Program-made: the position numbers and the translations under genes
Notes under the pieces: generated by a model
Seen by the model: only the letters and a program-made list of their open reading frames with translations
Told to the model about the DNA's origin: nothing
Database searches by the model: none
NCBI GenBank assembly: GCA_024741835.1
Contig: JAENRP010000196.1
Span: 4,163 to 68,162, forward strand
Direction: 5' to 3'
Length of the DNA stretch: 64,000 nucleotides
DNA from: Diplocarpon mali
Taxonomy: Eukaryota > Ascomycota > Leotiomycetes > Helotiales > Drepanopezizaceae
Shown: piece by piece, positions 47,821 to 59,095 of the stretch
Position numbering within the stretch: position 1 is the first letter of the stretch
How the letters are laid out: the number at the start of each line of letters is the position of its first letter

Positions 47821-48061
47821 TATAACTAGCTCTAGAGCGTATAGTAGGGCGAGAATCGAATAATACTAATTGTATTACCTTAAGAGGTACGCTATATAAT
47901 AGAGAAGAAAAGATAAAGAAGAAGAGAGAGTCTCTAATAGAGCTCCTCCAGAATAAGTACAGGTGCTTTACTAGCGTGCACGTGATCCAGCCACCTCGCT
48001 ACCTTAGCGTGCACCTGACTTCGCCACGTGATATAACCGTGCACGTGATGCGGCTGTAATA
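47821..48061 (-). repeat. 5' LTR of D2 with CACGTG boxes
   Basis: 241 bp. GCACGTGAT twice and CCACGTGAT once in its outer 90 bp, all intact. Ends CTGTAATA at 48061. Confidence 0.9.
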
Positions 48062-48126
48062 CTATTTAATCATTTCGACTTTTTCGATAGGAGGAGTGCC
48101 TTTAACCATTTAATTTATTTGATTTT
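48062..48126 (+). mobile_element. Copia B3 leader fragment
   Basis: CTATTTAATCATTTCG to TTTGATTTTT matches the B2 leader end (about 23546-23610). B3 is the outermost element; it is cut left by D2 and right by A2 (TSD ATTTT, 48122-48126 and 56053-56057). Confidence 0.85.
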
Positions 48127-48323
48127 TGTCGTGCAGAATGGGTGGAGTCTCCACTTATTCTGGAGACCCTCCACGTGACTCTGCTAAGTCATAGACTTTC
48201 CCTTTTCTTTCCGAAGTCTCCTTACTATATATATATTAGATAATAATATAATTAATTATCTTTCCCTACTTTTATAAGCCTCTTAAGCGACCTAATGAAG
48301 GCCCTTCAGCCGATTGCACTATA
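48127..48323 (+). repeat. 5' LTR of A2
   Basis: 197 bp, TGTCGTGCAGAATGG to CGATTGCACTATA. The first ~80 bp are nearly free of RIP changes (CCACGTGACTCTGCTAAGTC). Confidence 0.92.
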
Positions 48324-48334
48324 GTTATAAGCCC
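48324..48334 (+). other. Primer binding site of A2
   Basis: GTTATAAGCCC followed by TATAAGC, identical to the TRIM. Confidence 0.65.
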
Positions 48335-48559
48335 TATAAGCACTTTAATATACTTTCTCTTTGTATATAACCGGCTAGAGGGCCCTTTAAGCTCTTAACC
48401 GACTTTTCGAGTATTTATAATAACTTAAAGGACCTTTATTTTCAATTAATAAACCTCCATTTTCTAATTGAATCTTATTTGCAAACTTCATTTATATACC
48501 TAACCTTTTTCATTAGACTCTATTTAATATATTTAACACTTTAAGCATCTTTAAGCTTT

Positions 48560-50450
48560 GCTTTAATATCTTTGCTTCTTAGGTAAAGTAGTTTAATAAA
48601 TATATATTCTTCGCTAAGCTTTATAATATTACTATTTTTGCCAATTTAAGACTTTTATTTAAGTCAATTATAGAGACTAAGCCTTAAGCTCCTTCTATAT
48701 AAGAGCTTAAGGAATTAGAAACGGCCAACCTTTGCGTAGTATACGCGAGGTTATATAAAGAGTATACAGCTACTTTAGCTAAATAGATTTACGCCCGCTT
48801 TCCCTTAAGAGATCTGTTAAAGGCTCCTCTTCTATAGGCCTTTTATAAAGATATTAAGGATAAATATAAAATCCTAATAAAAGAGTACCTTATATATAAA
48901 GAGACTTAGAAGACCTAATGCAAATACTATAAGCTACTATTAGAATAGGTCTTTAAGACTGTTAATAGAACGCTTTTAGCTTTTACGATAGCTTAAGCTT
49001 AAATCTAAGTTAAGAAGCTCTCTTCCTTAATACCTAATGGAAATACTCTTATAAGTAGAACTACTGCTAATAACCTATATGCTAATTTAGTAAACTAGCA
49101 ACTCTTACTCTAAGGCCTAGTATCTATTTTAAAGTGTGATATTACGCCTTTTAATAAGGCTATTTAATCTCAAACGAGGCTTTAGTACCGCGATATACTA
49201 CGCTAAGGTAAGACTAGGAGAACTAATACTTAATAGTAGATCTAGGAGTAGTAGGAGGCGTATTGCCTAGTAGAATAATATAGTCTTCTTAAGATTAAAA
49301 GGAGACTAAGAGTAATTGACTTTTTAAACTTAATTATAGTAAAAATTAATTTAAGTTAAGTAACCCGCTTAAAGGAGGAAATAATTACTAATAAGCAAAT
49401 AGAAACCCTATATAAGTATAATCTAATATAGCTAAGCCGCGCCTTAGTAGGCATTGAATCCAATAGAGCGATTGATAATAAAGGACTAGCAGTTTTTACT
49501 ACTTAAGAGTCTTTCCTAAATGTTAAAATCCTTTCGCAGGCTCTAGTAAGTAGCTCCCGAAATCGCTTTATAAGCTCTAAAAGAGAGATTAGGCCTAAGT
49601 GCCCTTATAAAGGCTCTACCAATTATTATTAGAAGCCTTAGGACTATTAGAAACTGTTATATACTATAGATAGGCATAAGGAAAATATAAAGGCTCTTCC
49701 CTTACAAGAGGAAGTCCTAAGAATATAAAAGGCGTTAAATATAAGAGACTAGTTCAAGGGTCTTTAAGCATAGCTTAAAGAGAATAATATTGCGGTAATA
49801 GCAATTGATAAATTTAAAGGAAAGGCTTTAGCCTTTAAGAAGGATAGTTCAGGCAAAAGGAAGAACTTACTAGTCTTTATAGTAATAAACCCCTTTGCTT
49901 TTAACGCTTTTAAAGAATCGTTTAATATCTACTATCTTTTTAAGCTAGAATGCTACCTGCTTTCTTCAAGTACGCTCTTTAATAATTGCGCAGCTACGTA
50001 TATTATTAATTCAAAGGATTTACTTATTATAAGCACCTTTAAGCCTTTTAGCAATTTGTAGCAATATATTAAAGCAGGTACCTTAAGACTCTTAATTATT
50101 AGGAGAGGTAATAGATATATAGCAGACTCTTTTTTATAGCGTAACGGCTCTCTTATAGGAATAATGCTATGTAATATGGCTATTGTAAAGGAATTTACTA
50201 TTAATATTATCTTAAAGAGGCTCCTTATGGATAAGGGTTTTTAGTACTTTAAGGTAGACCTCACTTTGCGCTTTAAGAGCATTATAGATTCTATAAAGCA
50301 AGCTCAATTAAAGCGTTACTATAATCTCGTTTTCTTTAAATATAAGCCTATTAACTATTTAAATCTCCTAAATATACTTTAATATAACTTCTCTACCTTA
50401 ATAGCGTTCCCTATAGCTAAGATAACGCTTTATAATAGGTTCTAGTCTAG
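48560..50450 (+). pseudogene. Copia A2 gag
   Basis: Forward, first coding block after the leader (48335-48560). It is long for a copia Gag. No domain is recognisable beyond position; broken by TAG/TAA. Same block in A1 (reverse) and A3. Confidence 0.65.
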
Positions 50451-51530
50451 CTATGCGCCTATTAGAGTATAGGACGATAATGCGTATATATAGTACTTTT
50501 GCGCTAGCTACTTAGGCGCAAAGGCTCTTTAAGTGCTAGTTAAGTGCGCTAAGAGAGTAAAGATCAAGGGAATATAGAGGCTAAAGTGCCTTATATGCGT
50601 AGTAGCGTCTGCTTAGCAAGTTATCTTTTATACTACCTTTAAGAACTGATCTTTAAAGCCCTTTTTTAAGATCTCCTAGGATCTCTTTAACTTTTTAAAT
50701 AACTTATATAATAGTTATTTATAGGTTCTTTTAATTAAGGATAAGTATAGTAGTATACTTTAGACGTTCCTATTAAGATCAAAGGGCAGAGATATAGTTA
50801 TAAAGGTCCTTTAGGCCTTTAAAGTATAGGTAAAATGCTAATATAGGCTTTCTATTTGCAAGATTAGGTAAGATAATAATACTTTAATAATCTCCTTAAG
50901 GGAAGACTCTTTTATAAAGTACTAGAGATAGGTAAAAGAGGAGAAAATCGATTTAAAGCTTACTTTTGCTTATATATACTAACTTAATAAAGGTATAGAG
51001 CAAGTAGAAAGGGAGTTAATTAAACGCTTTATTAAAATAAGGATCTACGCTAGGCTTTTAGTAAGCCTTTGGCTAAAGGTTATAAAGGCTATTATATACC
51101 TTTATAATATCTCCTTACTCGCTAGGAAGAAGATGATCTTATTAAGTAAGGCTCTTTATAGTTAGTTTAAGTAGTATTTTCGATTCTTTAAGCTATTGCT
51201 TATTAAGTAGATAATAGTAAGCTTAAAGCCTAATTAGAGTCGCGTTTATATATATAGCGCTTGCGTATACCCTTTAATTAAGGAGAGGAAGGCAAGGAGG
51301 GACCGCTGAACCTTTAAAATTGAACTATAAGGGCACTTAAGTTACTTAGTTAAATATATTACCTTTAATATTTATAAAATCTAAGTTCCTATACTCTAGT
51401 AAGTAATAATAACTTATAATATTGAATTCGATAAGTCTCTCTTTTATAATTTAAAAGCTAAGCGTACAAATCCTATATCGTATTAAGAACTTAAGATAAC
51501 CTTTTAATTAATTAAAGAGGGAGAGGGAGC
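50451..51530 (+). pseudogene. Copia A2 integrase
   Basis: Forward translation: CLICVVASAQQVIFYT at about 50590 (zinc-binding end), then LLIKDKYSSILQTFLLRSKG (core), IRQDNNTLISL at about 50860, QLNKGIEQVERELIKR at about 50985 (core Glu region), SRVYIYSACVYPLIKERK at about 51240. The order fits copia integrase. Confidence 0.85.
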
Positions 51531-53815
51531 TTAAGACACTAAGTTCGAAGGCATTTTCGAAGAATCGGAGCTTATCGTAAGGCCGAATGCAATTGCTATA
51601 GAAGAAACTACTATATAAGAAGAGCCTATATTATAGACTAATGCTACTCTATAGCTTTTAACTAATAATATAAAAGGCCTTAATTTAAATCTAAATTCTT
51701 TAAGAGACCTATTTAGAAACTTAAGGGTAGAAGTAAGCGAATTGAAAGCCACTTTGCTAGTCTTTAAGAAGGCAAATGGCGACTAGAGCTTAAGGGTAAT
51801 AATTACTTATAAAGGCCTTATTAAAGAAGGAACTATAGACGACTTTAAAGGAGTCTTTAAAAATGAGTTTTATAAGGCGATCGGCAGATCTTTAGCTGCT
51901 ATTTTATATAAGAATAGAGATGGCTTAAGGGCTTTAAGATAGAGTCTTTAATTATAAAGGCAGGCTTTAGTAAACTCTAATAGAAGGCTAGAAGTACTAT
52001 TACTAAGATCTAGGAAAAGCTCTAATAGTCTTATAAAAAGCGACTTAATAAAAGGAGCAAGCCTTAATAATATAATACCTTAAGTTATAATACTAGCTTA
52101 AAGACTTTAGACTTAAGAGATAGAGCTACTTAGACTTTTAAAGGAACCTTTAGTAATAATAAAAATAAAAGAGGAGACCTATAGAAAAAAGTGCAAAGAG
52201 GAACTCTCTTTTCTTAAGTAAAAGAGGATAAAACGCTTAAGTGTTAAGTAATAGAAGACTTTAAAAGTATACGCTACTACTTTAAAGCATATGCTTTTTT
52301 AAAGTAATATTGATTTACCTTGCTCCTTATATATATAAGAGTTTATATTAACCTTTTAAGCGAATAAATAGATAAGAGAGGATAAGAAGGACTATTTAAT
52401 AGTTTATGCAATTATTAAAGCTATAATTAATAGTTAGGCAAAGGATAAAGCGCAGTCTCTTAACCGCCTATAGTACTAAGGCTCTCTACCGAAGCCTCCG
52501 AAAGGATAGCTAGATTTAAAGAAGTACCCTTTTAGCGAACGATTTAAGGAAGGAGGGCATTAGGAGATTAGGAATCTAGAATCTTAAAGTTGCTAAAGAA
52601 TTGTATAAAAGGACTACTTAAAGCCCTTGCTAATACTATTAAAATAGGTTTTTACCTATAAGGTTAATAGCTTTAGCGAGCTTTTAAAGTGCCGATTATA
52701 ACTAGTTATATAAAAGGATCTTTAAGATAAAGCTTTAATTTTCTCAACCTATATAGCTACGCTTATAGCAAGGTCTTTTAAGGTACTAATAGTACTTACT
52801 GCGTACTTTAATATAGAAGTAAAGTAGTTTAATATTATTAATATATTTATTAACGCTCTTAAAGACCTAAGGAGTTCTTTAGTCATATACTTCTTATTAA
52901 ATGGCTTTAAGTGTCCTAGTATAGTAGTAGAACTGGACTGCGCGCTCTATAAGTTAAAAGAATCTTTAGCGCTATAGTATAGGAACTTTGCAAGAACGCT
53001 TAAGGGCCTTTAACTTAAGCTATTAAGCGAAGAGCCTTATATTTTTATAATAAAGGATCGCATAGTCTTTATAGCATTTTATATCAATAATATTTAAGTA
53101 TTATATAAGGCCTTTAACTTAAATCAGGCGACTTATTTAATTAAAGACTTAAAGAGAGTATATAAGCTTATTATTATAAGAGATATCTCTTAGTTCCTTA
53201 AAGTAAGGATTATTTAAAATAAGAAGGTAAAGAGGATCTCCTTAGTTTATAATACTTATATTAAAAAGATCGCTTAAAAGTTTAAAGCTAATATAAGGAG
53301 AGTACTTAGTACTCTATTATTAAAGAAGGAGTTTATTAAAAACTTAAGGTAAGCTTCTTTAAAAAGGGTAAAAGAGTATTAAAAGAAAATAGGCTCTATT
53401 CTTTATATAGTAATTATAATACGCTTAGATATTGCATTTATAGCCTTCTAACTATCTTTCTTTTTAATTAATCCAAGCTTTAAGTACCTCTTAGCTACAG
53501 ACTAAATGCTTTAATACTTATATAGTATACGCTTCTTAGGAATTGCCTATAGCTTTAAAGCTAGGGAATACCAATTAGTCGCGTCTTTAGATACTTCTTT
53601 TAAAGATGACCAAAAGACTTATAAATCCTCTTAAGGATATATCTTTTTCTTATTTAAAGGACCGATTATTTAAAAAGCGAATTGCTAAGCGACTATTACG
53701 CTCTCCTTTACTAAAGTAGAACTCTATAGTATAGTTTTTATTATAAAGGAGATAATAGTTATAAAATGCCTCTTTAAAGAGATTTATATAAACTCCCTCT
53801 TTAAATAAAATATAT
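51531..53815 (+). pseudogene. Copia A2 linker, reverse transcriptase and RNase H
   Basis: Forward: linker about 51530-52560; reverse transcriptase with QFDIINIFINALKD at about 52825, CALYKLKESLAL at about 52940 and FIAFYINNI at about 53075 (YVDD decayed); RNase H start GSILYIVIIIRLDIAF at about 53390. The reverse open stretch 51531-51752 is a shadow. Runs into the N gap. Confidence 0.87.
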
Positions 53816-53817
53816 AT

Positions 53818-53936
53818 NNNNNNNNNNNNNNNNNNNNNNNNNNNNNNNNNNNNNNNNNNNNNNNNNNNNNNNNNNNNNNNNNNNNNNNNNNNNNNNNNNN
53901 NNNNNNNNNNNNNNNNNNNNNNNNNNNNNNNNNNNN
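53818..53936. other. Assembly gap, 119 N
   Basis: In the RNase H end of A2. The inverted A1 copy covers this segment at about 3275-3378. Confidence 1.
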
Positions 53937-54344
53937 TATAAATCTATTAAGAGTATTAAAGAGGAAGCTTTTAAATAATCTACCTCCTTATTAAGGAGAT
54001 ATATATAAATAAGCTTATTAAGAACCTAGACTGCTAGAAGTTTAAAAGCTTTATTCGTTTATTAAACTTCTAAAGCTTTCAAATAATTGTTTAGTAACTC
54101 GCACTTACTAGCAAATAGTTACTTATTATTAAAAGACTTATACTTATAAGCTCTTACTCTTTTATAGTTATATTTATTTATTTTTTCTTATAAAGCGCAT
54201 TATAAAAGCTCTCCTTTTTTAAAATATAAAATAGGTAATATTCTTAAGCCGCTATTATAAGGCGCGACCCTCTCTTAGATTCTTTTAGCTAAGGCTAAGA
54301 GCTAAGATACTATAGCTATAAGCTTTATATAAATCTCCTTTTAA

Positions 54345-54728
54345 AAGAGGCCTATTAATACTCCCTTAGCTAAAGGCCTGCCGGCGAATATACTAGCGAT
54401 AGCAGGGGCGATAGCAAAAGGTATAGCAATAAGGGCAGTAGGGGCGAGGGCGGCGAAGGCAAGGACGGGCGCAGTAATAGCAAGGGCCAAGGAGACGAAT
54501 AAGAAGACTATAGCAGCGGCTGCGATAGTAGAGGCAAAGGGGATAGGAGCAGCGGCGACGGCAAGGGCGAATAGGTCTAAGCTAAAGGGGCTAGGAGCGA
54601 ATAGGAACGGTATACTAAGAGTAAGGGAGGTAGTAGCACTACTACTCGCAAGAGTAGCAGGCCCTTTTAATACTAAGGTCCGATCGCTCCTATCTTTTAA
54701 AATCAGCCTAGAACTTAATAAAACTTAA
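54345..54728 (+). pseudogene. Ala/Lys/Gly-rich frame in 3' part of A2, function unknown
   Basis: About 127 codons open in the element's sense, between RNase H and 3' LTR, ending TAA 54726-54728. Composition is mostly Ala, Gly, Lys, Arg and Ile (ILAIAGAIAKGIAIRAVG, then KLKGLGANRNG). The A1 counterpart is also open. It is far richer in G+C than its surroundings. Not recognised; may be a low-complexity tract rather than a protein. Confidence 0.4.
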
Positions 54729-54882
54729 TAAAATGTACTATAGAAGCTCCGAAGTGTACCCTTTATTGCATTAAGTAGTAGCGCCACCTCCTCCTTAAAG
54801 GCGCCGCAGGCATAGGCCGATACAATAGCCTCCTAGGAGGCAAAGAGAGGTCTGCTGGCCTATTAGCAGCTGTTGCTTAGCA

Positions 54883-55186
54883 CTATATATATAGGTTCTA
54901 TACCGGTAATCGATATTCACGTAAATATAATTGAGTACTTATTATTAAAAAGAATCTATTATAATATCTATCTATCTCTATATAACTGAGATAGTACCTT
55001 TATACTTATGAATATCCTCCTTCCTATAGTCCCTCTTAGCCGCATATAGATATCCTTCCGAAGTCCTCCGGCTAAACAGCCGTCCGAAATACATACGAAA
55101 CCCCTTATATCGCATATGGTACAGCTGTATAGGATGACCCTAGGAACAAGGGCAGCTTGCCTCCTGCATAGGAATCTGCGTACTAA
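54883..55186. other. 304 bp insert in A2 with weak RIP signature
   Basis: Absent from A1, where the flanks join as GCTTAGCA/TAGCATAATAG. It keeps many CpA/TpG sites (ACATACGAAACC, TACAGCTGTATAGGATG, CTCCTGCATAGG). Flanked by TAGCA and TAATA (RIP form of TAGCA), so a 5 bp duplication is possible. No TG/CA ends and no match to other families here. Overlapping open stretches on both strands (54968-55282, 55116-55364) extend past its borders. Confidence 0.7.
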
Positions 55187-55855
55187 TAATATAATAAACG
55201 CAACGCGTACTAAAGGTGCTATTAAAGCACTAATAATCGAGATTGCTAGTACTCCTATGTATAATATAACGCACGCACGCATTATCGCGCTCTATTATAG
55301 GCTTAGGCATACGGCGCGCAGTAAGGGCAAGGCTCTTAGGTGGCGGCGGCGGCAAGGGCGGTAGCGGCAGCAGAGGCGATAGTAGTAGTAGCATATTTCC
55401 TAGCAGGCGCTAAGAGGACTAAAATAGAGTTGCAGCTCTTAAGGGAGCGCTAGCGACCTAGCGCAAAGTCAGTATAATATAAGGTATAAGGACTCTAAGG
55501 GTCTTACTTTACAAAGGCGGCTAAGGCTATAATAAGTAGGAGTTCCTTTTATATTTAAAAATTATTAATATAAAGATAATATTTTAAATAATAAAGGAGA
55601 GTTGTTTTTAAAAGAAGGAAAAGAGAACCTCTATAATAGAAATACTCTATAAGAAGCCTAATAGAGCACTAGTATAGAATCGCAAAGATTCTTAAGAGCG
55701 CTTATTGCCTATAGTAACCCTTCTTATTCTAAAAGGAACGACCTTTAGAAGGGCAGTATATAAGATAGAGCCTCTTTTCTTTACAACTACTATTCTTTCT
55801 TTTGTTTTATCTATATAGCTAAGCGATTCTAAGAGCATCGCCTAACTAAAGGGTG
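55187..55855. other. A2 3' region before the LTR
   Basis: Parallel to A1 1661-2330. Holds the CACGCACGCACG run (about 55270) and the GGCGGCGGCGGC triplet tract (about 55340-55390). AACTAAAGGG just before the LTR may be the polypurine primer. No domain seen. Confidence 0.6.
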
Positions 55856-56052
55856 TATTATATAAAATAGGTAGAATCTCTACTTATTTTAAAGACCTTT
55901 TATATAACTCTGCTAAGTTATAAACTCTCCCTTTTCTTTCCAAAGTCTCCTTACTATATATATACTAGATAATAATACAATTAATCATCTTCCCCTACTT
56001 CTGCAAGCCTCTTAAGCGACCTAATAAAGGCCCTCCAGCCGACCGCACCACA
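55856..56052 (+). repeat. 3' LTR of A2
   Basis: 197 bp. Inner end TATTATATAAAATAGG is heavily mutated; outer end CCGACCGCACCACA is intact. Confidence 0.92.
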
Positions 56053-56291
56053 ATTTTAATACAATTCTATTTAAAATAGTAATAGCTTCCGATTCCGATC
56101 GAAATATTAAGCTAAGAGACCTTTAACTCTCTTAGAAGAACTAGCAATAATAGTTCGACGATTTAAAGCTTTACTTTAAGAGCAAAGGTATCGAAATAGC
56201 AATTTAAAAGACACTTATTAAATATGCGAGAATAGCCTTCTATACTCCTTCTACTGATTCGTCTACTTCTACTTTAATAGCTAATATAATT
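56053..56291 (+). pseudogene. Copia B3 gag, first piece
   Basis: Matches B2 23625-23850. Cut by C2 (TSD TAATT 56287-56291 and 61871-61875). Confidence 0.82.
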
Positions 56292-56524
56292 TGTAGCAAT
56301 GAGGTTCTCTGATAGTGAACTTGATAGTAAACTAAAAGAGGGCACGAAGAAGTATAAGGTGCAAACGACGATATTGGGTGTCTTGATTCATAAGAGCTCT
56401 CTAACTACGAGCTATTTAACAAGGGCTGCCACTAAGTCATATGGCAAGTCATATGATATATCATATGTATGATATATCATATGATAGATTATATGATAAA
56501 CATATGACGGGCATACCTGCAATA
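56292..56524 (-). repeat. 3' LTR of C2
   Basis: 233 bp with the CATATG cluster at about 56438-56505. Confidence 0.92.
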
Positions 56525-56701
56525 CACCCCTCTAGGGAGACCTTTAAAGGTACTTGCTAGCAATATATATAATATCATAACTTTTATTATAATCTATAGT
56601 TTCGCATGAAAAATCAACCTATAGATATGGGAAATAGAGTAGAGTTTGCTAGCGCGCTCTACTCTAGAGTAGGAAATCCACCCTTTAGTAAGTCAAAATC
56701 A

Positions 56702-56724
56702 ACTCGCGGGCCCGGTCTGGGAGT
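56702..56724. repeat. Palindrome in C2 3' UTR
   Basis: ACTCGCGGGCC, C, GGTCTGGGAGT. Confidence 0.9.
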
Positions 56725-56815
56725 AAAAAAAAAAAAAAATCACCCCTTAATGGAAGTGCAAAAAAAAATCACCCTATAATAGAGGTGTAAAAAAAATCAT
56801 CCCTTAATCGAGGTG
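56725..56815. repeat. Tandem ~28 bp repeat in C2 3' UTR
   Basis: Three units of A-run plus ATCACCCC/TTAAT.GAGGTGC, following the palindrome as in C1. Confidence 0.85.
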
Positions 56816-56829
56816 CAGAACCTTCATAT

Positions 56830-59095
56830 TTAACAATTTGATAAAGGCGGCGTGGTTAGAGCTATTTAAGCTCTTAGTAAGGCCGTCGGCGGCGTTGTCT
56901 TTGGTATTTGTATACCAGAGGTCCAAATGGCCTTTCTGAAGCTCTTGCCGAATATAATAGAACTTAATATTAATATGCTTTATTCTCTAGTGATATTCGG
57001 GATTTTCGGTAAGATAAAGGGCTTCCTAGTTATCGTAGATCATCTCGACTTTAGTAGCATTATCGCTAGCGTAGTCTATTTCCTTAAGTACCTGGCGTAT
57101 CTAAGAGGCCTCTTATGCGAATTTGCATATAGCGACGTACTCTACTTCTATAGATAAGAGAGCGATAATAGTCTATCGCTTAAAGGAGGCGGTAATTATG
57201 CTATTATTAAGGAAGAAGACGGCCTTAGAATAGGAGGCTCTACTTCCTTTGTCGCCTGCCTAATTAGAATCGCAGTAGCTATGCAATTTCTAAAGCTCTA
57301 AGTCAGTTCTTTTGCTTCCGAAGGTAGTATAATAGAATCGCGTTCCTTATAAGTATTATAAAACTCGTTTTAAAGCTACTATATATTATAGTAAAGGGTT
57401 AATAAGGAATTTGCTAAGAATAGAGTAGTAGTATAGTATATCCTAATATGTATAATGCGCAAAGTACTATAAAGAACTATAGATCTCTTAGTATAGCTTC
57501 ACTTCCTATAGAGTGGCTTAGCCTTTAAATTTGACCATATGAACTTTATAGCTACTAGCAAAAGGCGTTAGTATACTTTTATAATTAGTCATATGAAAAC
57601 GTTTAAAAACCTTATTAATATAGGCGTCTTAATAAAGTAAGATTGTTCTATTTTATCGATCTCTAACTATACGTACTCTTAAGAAGTAGTTAGCCGGTTC
57701 GCTACCTATGATTTCGAAGAGGTTGCGAAGATCTCTTTTGAACTTATCATATATATTACCTTTCTTAGCTACTATAAGGAAGTCGTTAATATAGGTAATA
57801 ATAAGAATCTGAGAGGCGCGGTTAATATATATGCAATTATTAGTATCGAGAGGTTGAAAATCGAGCTTTTATAGCTCGGACTATAGCTTTTCTTACTATA
57901 GTTATAAAGATTGCTTTAAGCTATATAAGGCCTTAAGAAGCTTAAGATAGTATTCTTAAAGGGAAAGAACGACCTTATTTTAAGTATATTTAGGAGGTAA
58001 CTTAATATAAATATTAGAGTCAGCTTCTAAATTAAGGAAAGCTATCTTAACGTCGAACTGATCTAGCTCAAAGTCATATAGCGCTGCGAGCGCAATTGCG
58101 ATCTTCTAAACCGCAGATTTGCATACTCTAGTAAAAGTCTAGTTGTAATCTCAACCTTATCGTTGCATATAGCCTTATATAACGAATCTGACCTTCTATT
58201 AGGAGATTTCCCTATTTTAGTCTCTTTTGGTTTTAAAGATAAGTCTTGATCCGAGTACTATATTGTCTTTAGATAGTTTTAAGTGTTTTACTACTACCTA
58301 TATATTCTTATAAGCGAGGGAATTGTACTTAGAGTTGATCGCAAATCGCTATTTATTGGCGTCAGCGCAAGAGAGGGCTTATTCGACTATTTTTAAATCA
58401 TTTAGATAAAGAGAGTCAAGTAAAACTATATAGAAGGCGCTTAAATAGGCTTCCTTATTATTAAAGTTATTAGCTTTGAATCTAAGAGTAGTAGAGCAAG
58501 TAGCTCTCTTCTTAAAAGGCTAAGGGTAAGCTTTGTTCTTTAAACCAAGAGGTCTTCCTCTCTTTCTTAGAGTTGGAAGCTCAGCTTCTTCTAAATCAGA
58601 ATTGACTCCTAGTCCCAGCCTAGGAGTGAAATCATTATAAGAGTCAGTATTAACTCGCGGTCTTAGCCTAGGAGTGAAATCGTAAGAGTCAGAATTGACT
58701 CGCGGTCCTGGCCTAAGAGTGAAATCACCCTTTAATTTTAGCTTTATAATCAGGCCGTCTTTATCGAATCGAATATAAGAAGATCGAATAATCTTTTTAC
58801 CTATTTACAATAGTATATAAATTTGATAGATACTTCTACTATCAAATCTGATAAAAGTACTTACCTCTGCTCTTAGAGCGAGTTTATTACTCTATATTCG
58901 CTTTTCTTTCTCGATTAGCATATAGACGCAATAGCCTAGTACTCAAAGATGCTTAACTAAAGGAGTATAAGGCTTATTAGGTTTAATATTATCCTAAAAG
59001 ACCTTATATAAAGTCTTACCACTTAAAATATTAGATACGGTAAGATTAGTAATATATATTATCAAAAGAAGGAGGTAAGGCTAGAGAAAGGAGGG
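56830..59095 (-). pseudogene. Copia C2 linker, reverse transcriptase and RNase H
   Basis: Parallel to C1 16310-18589. Reverse-strand motifs as in C1; the linker reads LPTLRKRGRPLGLKNKAYP (AT-hook-like) next to three palindrome repeats. The forward open stretch 56927-57157 is a shadow. Confidence 0.86.
58605..58720. repeat. Three in-phase palindromes in C2 linker
   Basis: Starts 58605, 58653 and 58698, intervals 48 and 45 bp. C1 has 48 and 48, so one 3 bp change has occurred without loss of phase. Confidence 0.92.

Larger units (their letters stand above)
41569..48061 (-). mobile_element. Gypsy element D2, main part
   Basis: Continues 15622-15761 after C1. Parallel to D1 without the B2 and TRIM2 insertions, which proves those sites (TTTTA at about 45405, GCTAA at about 45935). 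5' LTR 47821-48061. The 3' LTR lies left of the window. Inserted in the B3 leader (CTATT 48062-48066). Confidence 0.92.
48127..56052 (+). mobile_element. Copia element A2, complete, with 304 bp insert
   Basis: LTRs 48127-48323 and 55856-56052 (197 bp each), TSD ATTTT. Inverted relative to A1, 39 kb away. Gag, integrase, reverse transcriptase/RNase H on the plus strand, then about 2 kb of 3' region with an Ala-rich frame. One assembly gap. Confidence 0.94.

Noticed and set aside
54894..54904. tRNA-like B box (GGTTCTATACC) suggesting a SINE
   Set aside because: No A box at a fitting distance, and a single weak match in low-complexity sequence.
54968..55364. Overlapping open frames on both strands (104 and 82 codons)
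   Set aside because: They cross the border between the A2 insert and A sequence, have no recognisable domain and arise where RIP stops are rare.
56927..57157. Pair of similar forward ORFs at 16403-16633 and 56927-57157
   Set aside because: Their similarity reflects homologous C copies; the real coding strand is the reverse one with RT motifs.
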